A program made the position numbers and the translations under genes. DNA of 64,000 nucleotides, taken from the NCBI GenBank assembly GCA_017439305.1, contig JAFSJK010000069.1:19582-83581 (forward strand), in the 5' to 3' direction. The notes under the pieces were generated by a model. It ran no database searches, had not been told where the DNA came from, and saw nothing but the letters and a program-made list of their open reading frames with translations. This document shows, piece by piece, positions 37,965 through 47,823 of the stretch (its first letter is position 1; each line of letters opens with the position of its first letter). Source of the DNA: Bacteroidales bacterium (GTDB lineage: Bacteria; Bacteroidota; Bacteroidia; Bacteroidales; UBA932).

Positions 37965-39935
37965 TTACCTCAGAGCGGCCTGTCCGGCTTCCTCAGGCCA
38001 GTAAGGATTCTGATATATGACAGAACTTGAAACAGTACCGTTCTCCGATGTCAATATCATTTCCTGGACACTGATCGGCTGCAGGTAATGCGCCATGGAG
38101 AAAGTCAGCCCTTCATACGCTTCACTCATCTCTGACTTCTCATAGGGTCTCAGGTACTTGCTTCTTGAAGGAGACGAGACATTTGCATCCTGAGTGCCAT
38201 ACTTAAGCTGGGCGCCGTACCATCCCTTCATCTGTCCCCAGATCTTGAATCCTTCGATATGATAGGGGTTCTCAATCAGTTGATCCATGGCACGCCATCT
38301 CTGCAGGTCCATTTCACGGAAGCCTTCTGCCATGAGTTCACATCTGCGCTCCCTGCGGATGTTGTACAACGTAGGATCTATCAGTTTCCCGCCGGAATAT
38401 GCGCCCCAGTCATTCAATGCTTCCACATTCATGTCAGTGGCTTGTATTGTCTTCTCGAAATCAGTATCCACATTGGCTCTGCGGCGAATAGCTTCCCAAT
38501 AACCAGTAGCCTTCGAATCGAGGGAACCGTAGCGCTCATAATATGCCTCCATGTAGTTCAGCAATGCTTCAACGCCCCTGAACGTGATGGACGCAACGTA
38601 TGATCCGGCTATGCCGACCAGATGGATCTGATGGAGAGGGTTGCCTTTTCTGATTGTGTAACCGGTGGAATATACCCTTGAGAAATCCGAACCGAACAGG
38701 TTTGGATAAGGTTCGACAGGTACTGCCTGGGTCGCACCCTCATACTCATCAATGCTATTCTTCTGTCCAGGTTCCTTGAGGAATATGAAGAGTCTGCCAT
38801 CCCGTTCCTTCCTTACGTCAGCAATATAATCATCACCCTGATAACCACTTCCCTCGGCATAGATAGGAAGACCGTTTGCCATCAGGAAGCCGTCAACCAT
38901 TCCTCTTGTCAGACCTGCGCCTAGATTTCCCCTGTTGCCCCATTCGCCACAGCCGTTCGTGAATCCCAGTCCCTGGTCATACTGTCTCCAGAGAAGGACC
39001 TCAGGATAACCTGAAAGGTCCGTATCGGAGAACATGTCCATATACGGATTGGCGGCTTCGTCTGCGCTTTGCTGAACAGTTCCACTGTTGCTTGTCAATG
39101 ATACTTTATCCGCAACAAGTGCTGATGACTCTATGGCCTGGTCAAGGAACCAGGATATCTCGTCGTCAATACTGCCTGAGGGGTATGAATAAGATGAGTT
39201 ATACTCTTTCTTACTACCTGGCCAATCCTGCCCCTGAGGCACGAATGCTGTGCCCTTGAAGTATTTCAGGAACGTGCCTTCGTAAAGTGCCACCCTGGAC
39301 TTGAGAAGAAGCGCGCAGTCCCTGTTGATTCTTGTATGCCGCGGTTCAAAGTTCTCAGGCATAAGTTCCAGAGCCTTGTCAAGGTCGGAAAGGATGAACC
39401 TGGCGACCTCATTGCGTGGTGACCGCTTGCTCGCTTCAGTCAGAACCTTCTGATCGTCAGGAAGAGTGGTCTCAATAATCGGGAAGTCCCCATACTGCTG
39501 ATAGCGCACGAAGTACTCATATGCGCGCAAAAAGTAAATCTCGCCTATGTATTGGCGGATTTCTGCTGTGCTCCCGGAAATCTCACCTGCTTCAAACTTT
39601 GGGAGAACCCTCTCAAGGAAGTAGTTGCAGTCATAGATGTTCTTGAAATACCAAGCCCCACTGTTGGGAACAGTCCAGGACCCCTTGATATATTTCGTGC
39701 TGGGTGTCATGTATGCCTGGTTGTCAGTATACTGATCCTTGACAAAGGTCAGGCTGTAGTTGGAATGTGATGGAAGGATATTCGTGTACAGCCCATTTGC
39801 ATAATAACCCAGCTGAGAGGCTTCGTTAAGGTACTTCTCAGGAGCAATCTGTGAGGTCGGTTCCTTGTCCAACAAACTGTTGCAAGATGCAAAGAACACC
39901 AAAGATGCCAGGAAGAATGTGATATATCTGTTCAT
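37965..39935 (-). CDS. susD: SusD/RagB-family glycan-binding lipoprotein
   Basis: The 656-residue surface lipoprotein (lipobox VFFASC, Cys19) is the lid of the SusCD importer. Typical features are the N-terminal SusD-like segment LLDKEPTSQIAPEKY, TPR-like helices around YIGEIYFLRAYEYFVRYQQYGDFP (in parts), and the RagB C-terminus RRERRCELMAEGFREMDLQRW followed by YLQPISVQEM. Length is at the large end of the family (about 500-680). It starts 13 nt after susC. Symbol used in the family sense. Confidence 0.95.
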   Translation of the reverse strand: MNRYITFFLASLVFFASCNSLLDKEPTSQIAPEKYLNEASQLGYYANGLYTNILPSHSNYSLTFVKDQYTDNQAYMTPSTKYIKGSWTVPNSGAWYFKNIYDCNYFLERVLPKFEAGEISGSTAEIRQYIGEIYFLRAYEYFVRYQQYGDFPIIETTLPDDQKVLTEASKRSPRNEVARFILSDLDKALELMPENFEPRHTRINRDCALLLKSRVALYEGTFLKYFKGTAFVPQGQDWPGSKKEYNSSYSYPSGSIDDEISWFLDQAIESSALVADKVSLTSNSGTVQQSADEAANPYMDMFSDTDLSGYPEVLLWRQYDQGLGFTNGCGEWGNRGNLGAGLTRGMVDGFLMANGLPIYAEGSGYQGDDYIADVRKERDGRLFIFLKEPGQKNSIDEYEGATQAVPVEPYPNLFGSDFSRVYSTGYTIRKGNPLHQIHLVGIAGSYVASITFRGVEALLNYMEAYYERYGSLDSKATGYWEAIRRRANVDTDFEKTIQATDMNVEALNDWGAYSGGKLIDPTLYNIRRERRCELMAEGFREMDLQRWRAMDQLIENPYHIEGFKIWGQMKGWYGAQLKYGTQDANVSSPSRSKYLRPYEKSEMSEAYEGLTFSMAHYLQPISVQEMILTSENGTVSSSVIYQNPYWPEEAGQAALR

Positions 39936-39948
39936 ATTGTCGTCGGAT

Positions 39949-42900
39949 TTAGAGGGTTATTGCCAGACCGCAGGCCCATGTTTTCTGGATAGGATATCCA
40001 ATACCGCTGATCCAGTCGTTTCCGTTGATTCCTTCAGGGTCGAACACGGTGGACAGCTTTGTACCTGTCCAGAGGTTCTCTCCTGTAAAGAACAGGCGAA
40101 GGTTGGAGACCTTGAACCTCTGAGTCACCTTCTGAGGAAGTGTATAACCGAATGTAAGATTCTTCAAACGTATGTAGGATGCATCCTGAACATATTTTGT
40201 CTGCATGTACTGGTTCTTCGCGTTAAGCAGAGGACGAGGATAATATGAATCAAGATTCACGTCAAGATTGCCAGATGGCTCATTGCGGAAATAGTCAAGA
40301 TGCTCCTCGAAGCCAAGCATATACCATATGTTCTGGTTGCTTGAAGCCCAGAAAGCAATGTAACCGGGCCAAAAGTCCCTCTTTCCTACTCCTTGGAAGA
40401 AAGCCCTGAAATCAAAACCCTTCCATGCAGCGGTCAGGTCAAGTCCGAACTGGTACCTGGGCTGATCATTGCCAAGCTTGATCAGGTCACCATGGTCATC
40501 CAGAGTGCCGGATTCCATAGAGATGACGCCATTGCCATCCAAATCTGCATACATGATGTCACCGGCCCTCCAGTCAGTGCCGAGCCATGACTGTCCGCCA
40601 TGGGGCAAAGTGGCGAGATGCGCCTTCATCTCCTGGTCTGTCTTTGCAATGCCGAGCGTCTGCAATCCCCAGAAATCACCGACATGGCTGCCCGGATAAT
40701 ATGAGTAAATCATATTGGTCATCAGGAGCTTCGACTCATTTGGGTATTTAAGGATCTCTGTCTGGCTGTCTGAAAGGACAAACCTGACACCATAGTTTAC
40801 GCCACATTTCAGATGGTCTTTCCACTGGATTTCCAAGTCGAATCCATAGGTGCGAAGGTCAGTGTTATTGGTGCTCGGGACATTAGCTCCCAGAACGGCC
40901 GGAAGTTCCTGTGCCGGACCCACCATATCAGTGGTCTGTCTTGAGAAATACTCCAGCGAACCGGTCAGGCGGTTATTGAACGCACCGAAATCAAAGCCGA
41001 CGTTATATGTGCGTACAGTCTCCCATGTAAGTGACGAACTGATCAGCTCAGGAGAATAGGCAGTATTGGTCGCCTTTCCGTTCTGGAGCCAGGAGCCATT
41101 TTTGATATACACACCCATTGTCTGATAGGTTGGATACCAGTTTCCTGTGTTCTGATTACCGAGCGTACCATACGATGCCCTGAACTTCAAGGTGTTCACA
41201 TATTTGGTGAGTCCTTTCCAAAAAGGTTCCTTCGCGACATTCCATCCGGCAGAGAATGACGGGAACCAGTTCCAGCGGTTCTCGGCACGGAAACGTGATG
41301 ATCCATCGTATCGGATATTGGCTTCAAATAGATATCGGCCATCGTAGTCATAGTTGAGTCTGGCGAAATAACCGGCTGTCGCCCAGCTCGCATTGCTGCC
41401 CCAGACGCTTGGCTCCACATACTGTCCGGAATAAGTATAACCGGTCGTAAGGTTCATCACAGCGAGGTCCTCACTGATGACGCCAACCCTCTTCATTCCG
41501 GAATTGCCGGTGAAGTAATCCTCATACTGCATTCCAGCCATGAACTTGAAATTGTTTTTCTCAAGGGAAAGATTATATGTGGAATACACATTGAGGGTCA
41601 AGTAATTGTATTTCACGTTGTTATCCTGAACAAAGCTTTCTCCGTTCCTGACGAAAGCGTCTCCGTAATAATCATGGGCATAAGTCATCAGCCTTGTCAT
41701 GTGCTGAGTGTAGTTCTGAGAAGTATAGTTCAGTTCTGCGTTAGTTACCCAGTTCTTGACCGGCTCGAGCGTCAACGTGAAATGATGGTTCAGATTGTCG
41801 GTGACCTCATTGGAACGGCCACCATTGACCATCAGCTGCAACTGCTCATTATCCATATAGATATATCCGTTATCGTCATACCCGGGAACTTCAGGCCAGC
41901 TTTGGCGTGCCCAGTCGGCAAAGAGAGATGACGTAAGGTATATCGGACGGTCGTAAGTGGTCCTGTTGTACCTGAATGAATAAATGGCATTCATCCAGTC
42001 AGTCAGCTTCGCGTTGATCTTTGCCGTAGGTGTAAAACGCCTATAAATGTCATCGGTCACAGAAAGAAGGCCATGCTGGTCAAGCAATCCCATGGACATG
42101 TAGAATGAGTACTTCTCGTTACCGCCTCTCATGCTCACATTATGTTCCTGCGAAAATGAGTTATTCTTGAAATACTCCTTGAAGCAGTTGACATTCGCAT
42201 TGGCCTGGAGATAGCCGTCAGCCCAGTATTTAGGGTTGTCGGGGTTCTGAATCGAAACCGTAGTGATCTCACCGTCAATATATTGCTTGATGCGATTAAC
42301 CTGGTCCGGATTGAAGAAGTCCGCCACATTTGAGTTGCGACAGGCATCGTTGGCAAGAGTTACGAAATCATATGAGTTCAGGATTCTTGGCCAAAAGGTT
42401 GGACTGGACCAGCGAAAATTGTTGTTGTAGTTCACAGAGGGTTTTCCGTTCCCTCCGGACTTGGTCGTAATAAGTATGACTCCGAAAGGGGCACGGGATC
42501 CGTATATGGATGATGCGGCTGCGTCCTTAAGGACCGAGATACTCTCAATATCCTGCGGATTAACCGTATTGAGGTTTCCCTCTGCACCATCAATCAGCAC
42601 AAGAGGCGAGGCATTTGAGCCCTCGCCAATCGTACCAATACCTCGTATATCCATTAATGGCGTCGAATCCAGAAGTCCGCTGGACTGCGATATGTTCAAT
42701 CCGGCCACCAATCCCTGAAGAGCTTGAGTGGCACTCTGAACCGGTCTCTGAATAATATCCTTATTGGAAACGGTTGCCACGGATCCGGTCAGATTGACCT
42801 TCTTCTGAGAGCCGAATCCCACAACCACGACTTCGTCCAGATATTCGGTATCCTCCTCCATGACAATTACGTAGTCCATTCCAGGTTTAACTTGAACAAT

Positions 42901-43392
42901 CTGGCTGGTAAAACCCATACATGATACATTGAGGAGACTCTCCTTAGTAACCGGAATGGAGAAATGTCCATCATGATCAGATATGGTTCCTGTATTTGTG
43001 CCCTGAATGAAAACGCTGGCCCCAATGACGGCCCCTCCCTTTGCATCCAGAATTCTACCTGTTGTATACAGCTGAGGGGCTGTCTTCTGCTTGCTGTCAG
43101 CATTCTGCGGTTTATTCGAGACAACGACAGCGTTGTCATTGACTGTCCACACCACATTCTGTCCCTGGAATATCTTCTTGACAATATCTTCCAACGGGGC
43201 ATTTTCAAATGATGCTGAAACTCGGGTGCCGAGGTCGACGCTGTCACTCTTCAAAACGAAACTGATGCCCTGGTTCTTCAACTGCTCCATCGCCTTCTCA
43301 ACAGTGCAGTTGTCAAACTTCACCGTCAGATTCTGCGCCTGGAGCGACATAGATACAGCCAATGCCACCAGTATTACAAAGCATTTTCTCAT
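39949..43392 (-). CDS. susC: SusC/RagA-family TonB-dependent transporter with N-terminal STN domain
   Basis: The 1147-residue outer-membrane transporter has a signal peptide (MRKCFVILVALAVSMSLQAQ), then a secretin/TonB STN domain (about 21-92). The STN domain is what lets a transporter signal to FecR. A carboxypeptidase-regulatory-like domain follows (DAKGGAVIGASVFIQG, to about 190), then the plug (VVVGFGSQKKVNLTGSV, SIYGSRAPFGVILITTK) and a 22-strand barrel ending AWACGLAITL-like (TWACGLAITL). It imports oligosaccharides captured by SusD using TonB energy. It is the first gene of the leftward operon. I see no TAnnTTTG box before it, consistent with an ECF-sigma promoter. Confidence 0.96.
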   Translation of the reverse strand: MRKCFVILVALAVSMSLQAQNLTVKFDNCTVEKAMEQLKNQGISFVLKSDSVDLGTRVSASFENAPLEDIVKKIFQGQNVVWTVNDNAVVVSNKPQNADSKQKTAPQLYTTGRILDAKGGAVIGASVFIQGTNTGTISDHDGHFSIPVTKESLLNVSCMGFTSQIVQVKPGMDYVIVMEEDTEYLDEVVVVGFGSQKKVNLTGSVATVSNKDIIQRPVQSATQALQGLVAGLNISQSSGLLDSTPLMDIRGIGTIGEGSNASPLVLIDGAEGNLNTVNPQDIESISVLKDAAASSIYGSRAPFGVILITTKSGGNGKPSVNYNNNFRWSSPTFWPRILNSYDFVTLANDACRNSNVADFFNPDQVNRIKQYIDGEITTVSIQNPDNPKYWADGYLQANANVNCFKEYFKNNSFSQEHNVSMRGGNEKYSFYMSMGLLDQHGLLSVTDDIYRRFTPTAKINAKLTDWMNAIYSFRYNRTTYDRPIYLTSSLFADWARQSWPEVPGYDDNGYIYMDNEQLQLMVNGGRSNEVTDNLNHHFTLTLEPVKNWVTNAELNYTSQNYTQHMTRLMTYAHDYYGDAFVRNGESFVQDNNVKYNYLTLNVYSTYNLSLEKNNFKFMAGMQYEDYFTGNSGMKRVGVISEDLAVMNLTTGYTYSGQYVEPSVWGSNASWATAGYFARLNYDYDGRYLFEANIRYDGSSRFRAENRWNWFPSFSAGWNVAKEPFWKGLTKYVNTLKFRASYGTLGNQNTGNWYPTYQTMGVYIKNGSWLQNGKATNTAYSPELISSSLTWETVRTYNVGFDFGAFNNRLTGSLEYFSRQTTDMVGPAQELPAVLGANVPSTNNTDLRTYGFDLEIQWKDHLKCGVNYGVRFVLSDSQTEILKYPNESKLLMTNMIYSYYPGSHVGDFWGLQTLGIAKTDQEMKAHLATLPHGGQSWLGTDWRAGDIMYADLDGNGVISMESGTLDDHGDLIKLGNDQPRYQFGLDLTAAWKGFDFRAFFQGVGKRDFWPGYIAFWASSNQNIWYMLGFEEHLDYFRNEPSGNLDVNLDSYYPRPLLNAKNQYMQTKYVQDASYIRLKNLTFGYTLPQKVTQRFKVSNLRLFFTGENLWTGTKLSTVFDPEGINGNDWISGIGYPIQKTWACGLAITL

Positions 43393-43557
43393 ATTAGATT
43401 GGTTTTACAACAATTATACGCATAATGGACATAAATTAACTAATCAAGGACAAGGAATTTCTTATCGACATCCACGAAAGACCAATAATAATCCTGCGGT
43501 CAGTTAATCAATCTAAGCCTTTCATCCGTCATATATATGACCATCATCTTCATAGTT
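43393..43557. promoter_or_regulatory. divergent control region between susC and the GH3 gene
   Basis: This 165-bp AT-rich gap must hold promoters for both directions of the PUL. I find no TAnnTTTG box facing susC and none facing GH3, and no clear long inverted repeat. Recognition by the PUL's own ECF sigma is the simplest explanation. Confidence 0.45.
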
Positions 43558-45747
43558 ATGACCGCTAGATTCTATTTCCCCTTCTTGCTATGTTTGGTTG
43601 CCGCTTGTTCGACAAGACAATCTGAAATAAATCCTGTTTATCTTGATTTTAGTGCCCCTTTGGAGGATCGGGTGGAAGATGCGTTATCCCGCATGACCCT
43701 TGAGGAAAAAGTCTCCATTCTCCATGCACAGTCCAAATTTTCTTCAGCAGGAGTTCAACGTTTAGGCATACCGGACATTTCCTGCTCGGATGGTCCAAAC
43801 GGAGTCAGGCAGGAAGTGCTGTGGGATGATTGGCATCATGCTGGCTGGACCAATGATTCATGTGTCGCTTTCCCAACATTGACAGCTCTGGCAGCAACAT
43901 GGGATCGCGAACTCGCAGGCCAATACGGCAAGGCTCTTGGCGAGGAGGCCCGCTTCAGAGAGAAAAACATCATCTTGGGACCCGGGGTGAACATTTTCCG
44001 CACACCTCTGTGCGGACGGAATTTTGAGTATATGGGCGAGGATCCTTATCTGGCTTCACAGCTGGTTGTTCCATATATCCGGAATGTTCAGAAGAATGGC
44101 GTATCTGCATGTGTCAAGCACTTCTGCCTCAATAACGAAGAAACGTACCGCAACCAAACGGACGTATATGTGAGCGACAGGGCCCTGCATGAGATATATC
44201 TGCCCGTGTTCAAGGCAGCTGTAAAAGACGCAGGAACATGGTCTCTGATGACCAGTTACAATAAATATGAAGGGGATTACACATCACACAGCCATAAATT
44301 ACTGAGCGAGATTCTAAAGGAAGAATGGGGGTTCGATGGTGTTGTTGTAAGTGACTGGGGTTCGATCCATGACACCGAGGCTGCAGTAAAGGCAGGAATG
44401 GATATGGAATTCGGAACGTCAGGATCCTATTCTGATTATTACCTCGCCGATCCATATCTTGCCGGATTGGAGGAAGGAAAATTCGACATGAATGAGTTGG
44501 ATGACAAATGTCGCCGTGTGCTCCGTCTGATTTTCCGTACCGCTATGAACCCGGAAAGGCCTTTCGGCTCACTATGCTCTGATGAGCATTATGAGACTGC
44601 CAGAAAAGTTGGTGCTGCAGGTATCGTCCTCCTTAAGAACAACGGGGGCCTTCTGCCTGTCAGGAAAGACGTACACAGGATTGCGGTAATCGGTGAAAAC
44701 GCCCTTAAGAAGATGACCATTGGAGGCGGTGCCGCTTCTTTGAAGGTACAGCATGAAATCTCTATCCTTCAGGGAATAAAGGACCGTGCCGGGGATGATG
44801 TGGAAGTTATTTATGCCAGGGGATATGTCGGCAGTCCAACTACATATCAGGATGGAATTCTCGTAGGAACGGAACTAATTGACGAGCGAAGTGCTGACGA
44901 ATTGACTGCAGAAGCCATCCAAGTCGCCGCCAGTGCTGATATTGTTATATTCGTCGGAGGCATGAACAAAGACGGTGGTCAGGACTGCGAAGGTTTTGAT
45001 CGTCCATCCATTGATTTGCTTTATGGGCAGAACGAATTGATCCATGCTCTGGCAGAGGCTAATCCCAATATCGTCGTTGCCCTGGTCAGCGGCAATGCCG
45101 TATCCATGCCATGGATTGATACTGTGCCTTCCGTGTTGCAGACATGGTATCTTGGTTCCGAAGCAGGGCATGCCTTTGCGGACGTTCTGTTCGGTGATGT
45201 GAATCCTTCCGGAAAGTTGCCTTTTACTTTCCCGAAACAACTCGGGGACTCTCCGGCACACTATGCTGGCAAAGCATTTCCGAATCCGGATCGCAACGAC
45301 TATGCTGAAGGCATCTATGTAGGATACAGGTGGTACGAAAAAAAGGACATCCAGCCGCTGTTCGCATTCGGGCACGGCCTAAGCTATACCGAATTTGAAT
45401 ATGGGCAAGCCAAAGTCAGCCGCGCCACCATAAGGAAAAAAGGTTCACTCCAGATTCGGGTGCCTGTAACGAATATAGGCAAGACTGCAGGCTCAGAAGT
45501 CGTCCAACTCTACATTTCTGATGTCGAATGTTCTTTGGACCGCCCCGAGAAGGAGTTGAAGGGATTCGAGAAAGTTTATCTGCTTCCAGGAGAGACGAAG
45601 ACGGTAACATTCAACATATCTGAAGACCTGTTGCAATATTACGATGATACGGCCGGAACCTGGGTATCCGAACCCGGCGAATTTGAAGCAAAGATTGCAG
45701 CCGCTTCTGATGACATAAGAAGAACCGTTCGGTTTTTCCTCAAGTAG
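43558..45747 (+). CDS. GH3 beta-glucosidase-type exo-hydrolase, lipoprotein
   Basis: A 729-residue enzyme with a lipoprotein signal (lipobox LVAAC). I start at ATG 43558, which gives that signal; the upstream ATG at 43537 would add seven residues. It has the full GH3 layout: TIM-like domain with RMTLEEKVSILHAQSK, DGPNGVR, FRTPLCGRNFEYMGEDPYL (in parts), KHFCLNNEE and the nucleophile Asp266 in GVVVSDWGS; then an alpha/beta sandwich (IVLLKNNGGLLPV) and a C-terminal fibronectin-III-like domain (VTNIGKTAGSEVVQLY). It probably removes terminal beta-glucose or related sugars in the periplasm. It is the only rightward gene of the PUL. Confidence 0.92.
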   Translation: MTARFYFPFLLCLVAACSTRQSEINPVYLDFSAPLEDRVEDALSRMTLEEKVSILHAQSKFSSAGVQRLGIPDISCSDGPNGVRQEVLWDDWHHAGWTNDSCVAFPTLTALAATWDRELAGQYGKALGEEARFREKNIILGPGVNIFRTPLCGRNFEYMGEDPYLASQLVVPYIRNVQKNGVSACVKHFCLNNEETYRNQTDVYVSDRALHEIYLPVFKAAVKDAGTWSLMTSYNKYEGDYTSHSHKLLSEILKEEWGFDGVVVSDWGSIHDTEAAVKAGMDMEFGTSGSYSDYYLADPYLAGLEEGKFDMNELDDKCRRVLRLIFRTAMNPERPFGSLCSDEHYETARKVGAAGIVLLKNNGGLLPVRKDVHRIAVIGENALKKMTIGGGAASLKVQHEISILQGIKDRAGDDVEVIYARGYVGSPTTYQDGILVGTELIDERSADELTAEAIQVAASADIVIFVGGMNKDGGQDCEGFDRPSIDLLYGQNELIHALAEANPNIVVALVSGNAVSMPWIDTVPSVLQTWYLGSEAGHAFADVLFGDVNPSGKLPFTFPKQLGDSPAHYAGKAFPNPDRNDYAEGIYVGYRWYEKKDIQPLFAFGHGLSYTEFEYGQAKVSRATIRKKGSLQIRVPVTNIGKTAGSEVVQLYISDVECSLDRPEKELKGFEKVYLLPGETKTVTFNISEDLLQYYDDTAGTWVSEPGEFEAKIAAASDDIRRTVRFFLK

Positions 45748-45791
45748 CAAGGTGGAGATTCCTGTCTTTTTTGTTTATTCTGCGCCGGAAA

Positions 45792-45813
45792 GACAAGGAT
45801 TGTCCTTTTTTTT
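45792..45813 (+). terminator. weak terminator after the GH3 gene
   Basis: GACAA-GGA-TTGTC, a 5-bp stem with a 3-nt loop, followed by C and eight Ts. Short stem, so only moderate support. Confidence 0.5.
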
Positions 45814-45815
45814 CG

Positions 45816-45823
45816 TATGTTTG
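45816..45823 (+). promoter_or_regulatory. -7 element of the PP2C phosphatase gene
   Basis: TATGTTTG fits TAnnTTTG and lies 26 nt before the ATG at 45850; no well-placed -33 TTTG. Confidence 0.45.
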
Positions 45824-45849
45824 CATTTTGCTGATCCATCTGCACTTAT

Positions 45850-47823
45850 ATGAAGAAACTGGATTCTTTCTCCGGCCGGCTGACCCGGACAGTCGTCATC
45901 ACGGTATTGGTTACCATGACCATTATCTCGGTGTTCGTTTTCCTGGTCGCGTCTTCAGGCATCCTGGTGTTTTCCAAGGCGCATTATTCCGACATCCTGG
46001 AGAAAGCCAACCGGGACATGGCATTGACCATGAGCAAGGTGGAAGTGGCTGCGGACAACATCATCGACGAACTGTGCTGGCATCTCGCCACACCGGAACT
46101 GGTGCTGTCGACGATGGAATATGAACTTAATGTCAACCGCCATATCCATGGTTGCGGTATCGGGTTCGTCGCAGATTTCTACCCTTCGGTCGGCCGCTGG
46201 TATGAGCCATACGCCCTCAACGACGGGGGCAAGATCACCCTGAAAATCATCGGTTCCGAGACCCACGACTACTTCCAGTCCGAGTGGTATACCAAGGGGC
46301 TGGCATCTCCCGGAGGGGTTTGGTCCACCCCCTATCTGGACGAGGAAGGGGGCGAGACGGTCCTGTGCACGTTCTCCCGCTGCGTGGTCATGGAACCCGA
46401 AAAGGAGATCGCAGGTGTCTTTGGGGCAGACCTTTCCATCAGCGGACTCGCTTCCCTCATTCAGGAGAGCCTCCGGAAAGAAAACGAGGAATCCATCTTT
46501 TACGTTCCGGTGCGGGATGACCCGAAACAGCGGATCTACTGCTTCATCATCGGACCGGAAGGAGACTACATCGCGCATCCGGACCAGAACCGGATTCTCA
46601 AGACCAACTTCTATGACTTTGCCACCGGCACGGACGCCGACAGATACCGGAAACTTGGCGATGCGATGAGAGCGGGAGAGTCCGGGGATCTGTCGGTCGT
46701 GGTCGACGGAATCCGATCCGACGTCTATTACGCACCGCTGCTCCATTCCGGATGGTCCATGGGAGTTGTCGTCCCGACAGAACGCTTGCTGACGCCTGCC
46801 ATCGCCTACGGCGCCATCATCATCTTCCTGATCCTGCTGGGCATCCTCCTCGTCTTCCTTACCTGCCGCCGCTCCATCAAGAAAGCCTCCACACCGCTCA
46901 TCCAGCTCGCTGAATCGGCCCAGGAGATTGCGACCGGCAAGTTCGACACCTCGCTCCCGACCATCAAGCACAAGGACGAAATCCGCCTGCTCAGAGACTC
47001 TTTCGACCATATGCAGTCGTCGCTGGCCCGGTATGTCGATGAATTGAAGGAGACGACGGCCCAAAACGCGTCCATCGAGCGTGAATTGAGCGTGGCCCGC
47101 AGCATCCAGATGTCCATGCTGCCCACCACCTGGCCCCCCTTCCCCGACCGGAACGACCTCGACATCTTCGGCAGCGTCGCTCCGGCCAAAGCGGTCGGCG
47201 GCGACCTGTTCGACTTCCGGATCCGGAACGAAAAACTCTACTTCTGCATCGGTGACGTATCCGGCAAGGGAGTCCCCGCCGCCATGGTCATGACCGTGAT
47301 CAGTTCCATGTTCCAGACCCTGTCCGATTCCGAAGACAGCCCGCTCCGGATCATGACCGCCATCAACGCCTCGGCTTCTGCCCGGAATGAGAACCTCATG
47401 TTCGTCACGCTCTTCGTAGGCTCCCTGGACCTTTCCACCGGCGTGCTGCAGTATACCAATGCCGGTCACAACGCGCCTGTTGTCATCACGGACGGAAAGC
47501 CTTCCTTTTTGCCTGTTGACGCGAACATCCCTGTCGGAATCATGGCGGACTGGACTTATTCCCAGCAAGAAACGGCACTATCTCCGGGTACGGCCCTTTT
47601 CCTGTATACGGATGGACTGACAGAAGCCACCCGGAGCGACGGAGAACTGTTCCAAGAGGAAAGGGTCCTGACGCAACTGGCCAACCTCGGTGAGAACAGA
47701 TCCGCCGAGTGCCTCGTCGCAGACATGACCGCAGCCGTCAACCGCTTCATCGGAGATGCCGAACAGAGCGACGACTTGACCATGCTGGTTCTTAAATGGC
47801 TGGGGAACCGCACGCAGGAATAG
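45850..47823 (+). CDS. membrane sensor PP2C-type (SpoIIE/RsbU) serine phosphatase
   Basis: A 657-residue signalling protein. Membrane helix 1 (about 17-41) and helix 2 (about 312-338) flank a periplasmic sensor of about 270 residues of the Cache type (GVWSTPYLDEEGGETVLCTFSR in part, AGVFGADLSI). A HAMP domain (about 340-395: PLIQLAESAQEIATGKFDT) and a short coiled coil lead to the SpoIIE/PP2C domain (about 415-655). Metal-binding motifs are AVGGDLFDF, GDVSGKGVPAAM, YTNAGHN and LYTDGLTEA, with a terminal SDDLTMLVL. Such proteins dephosphorylate anti-sigma antagonists; no partner STAS or kinase gene is nearby. High GC shows it lies outside the PUL island. Its 3' end overlaps the next, convergent gene by 32 bp. 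Confidence 0.9.
   Translation: MKKLDSFSGRLTRTVVITVLVTMTIISVFVFLVASSGILVFSKAHYSDILEKANRDMALTMSKVEVAADNIIDELCWHLATPELVLSTMEYELNVNRHIHGCGIGFVADFYPSVGRWYEPYALNDGGKITLKIIGSETHDYFQSEWYTKGLASPGGVWSTPYLDEEGGETVLCTFSRCVVMEPEKEIAGVFGADLSISGLASLIQESLRKENEESIFYVPVRDDPKQRIYCFIIGPEGDYIAHPDQNRILKTNFYDFATGTDADRYRKLGDAMRAGESGDLSVVVDGIRSDVYYAPLLHSGWSMGVVVPTERLLTPAIAYGAIIIFLILLGILLVFLTCRRSIKKASTPLIQLAESAQEIATGKFDTSLPTIKHKDEIRLLRDSFDHMQSSLARYVDELKETTAQNASIERELSVARSIQMSMLPTTWPPFPDRNDLDIFGSVAPAKAVGGDLFDFRIRNEKLYFCIGDVSGKGVPAAMVMTVISSMFQTLSDSEDSPLRIMTAINASASARNENLMFVTLFVGSLDLSTGVLQYTNAGHNAPVVITDGKPSFLPVDANIPVGIMADWTYSQQETALSPGTALFLYTDGLTEATRSDGELFQEERVLTQLANLGENRSAECLVADMTAAVNRFIGDAEQSDDLTMLVLKWLGNRTQE

Noticed and set aside
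45748-45849. A copy of the tRNA-Arg 3' end that would mark the right attachment site of the PUL island.
   Set aside because: The gap contains GGTGGAG near 45750 but no continuous match to the tRNA 3' end, and no integrase gene is present.
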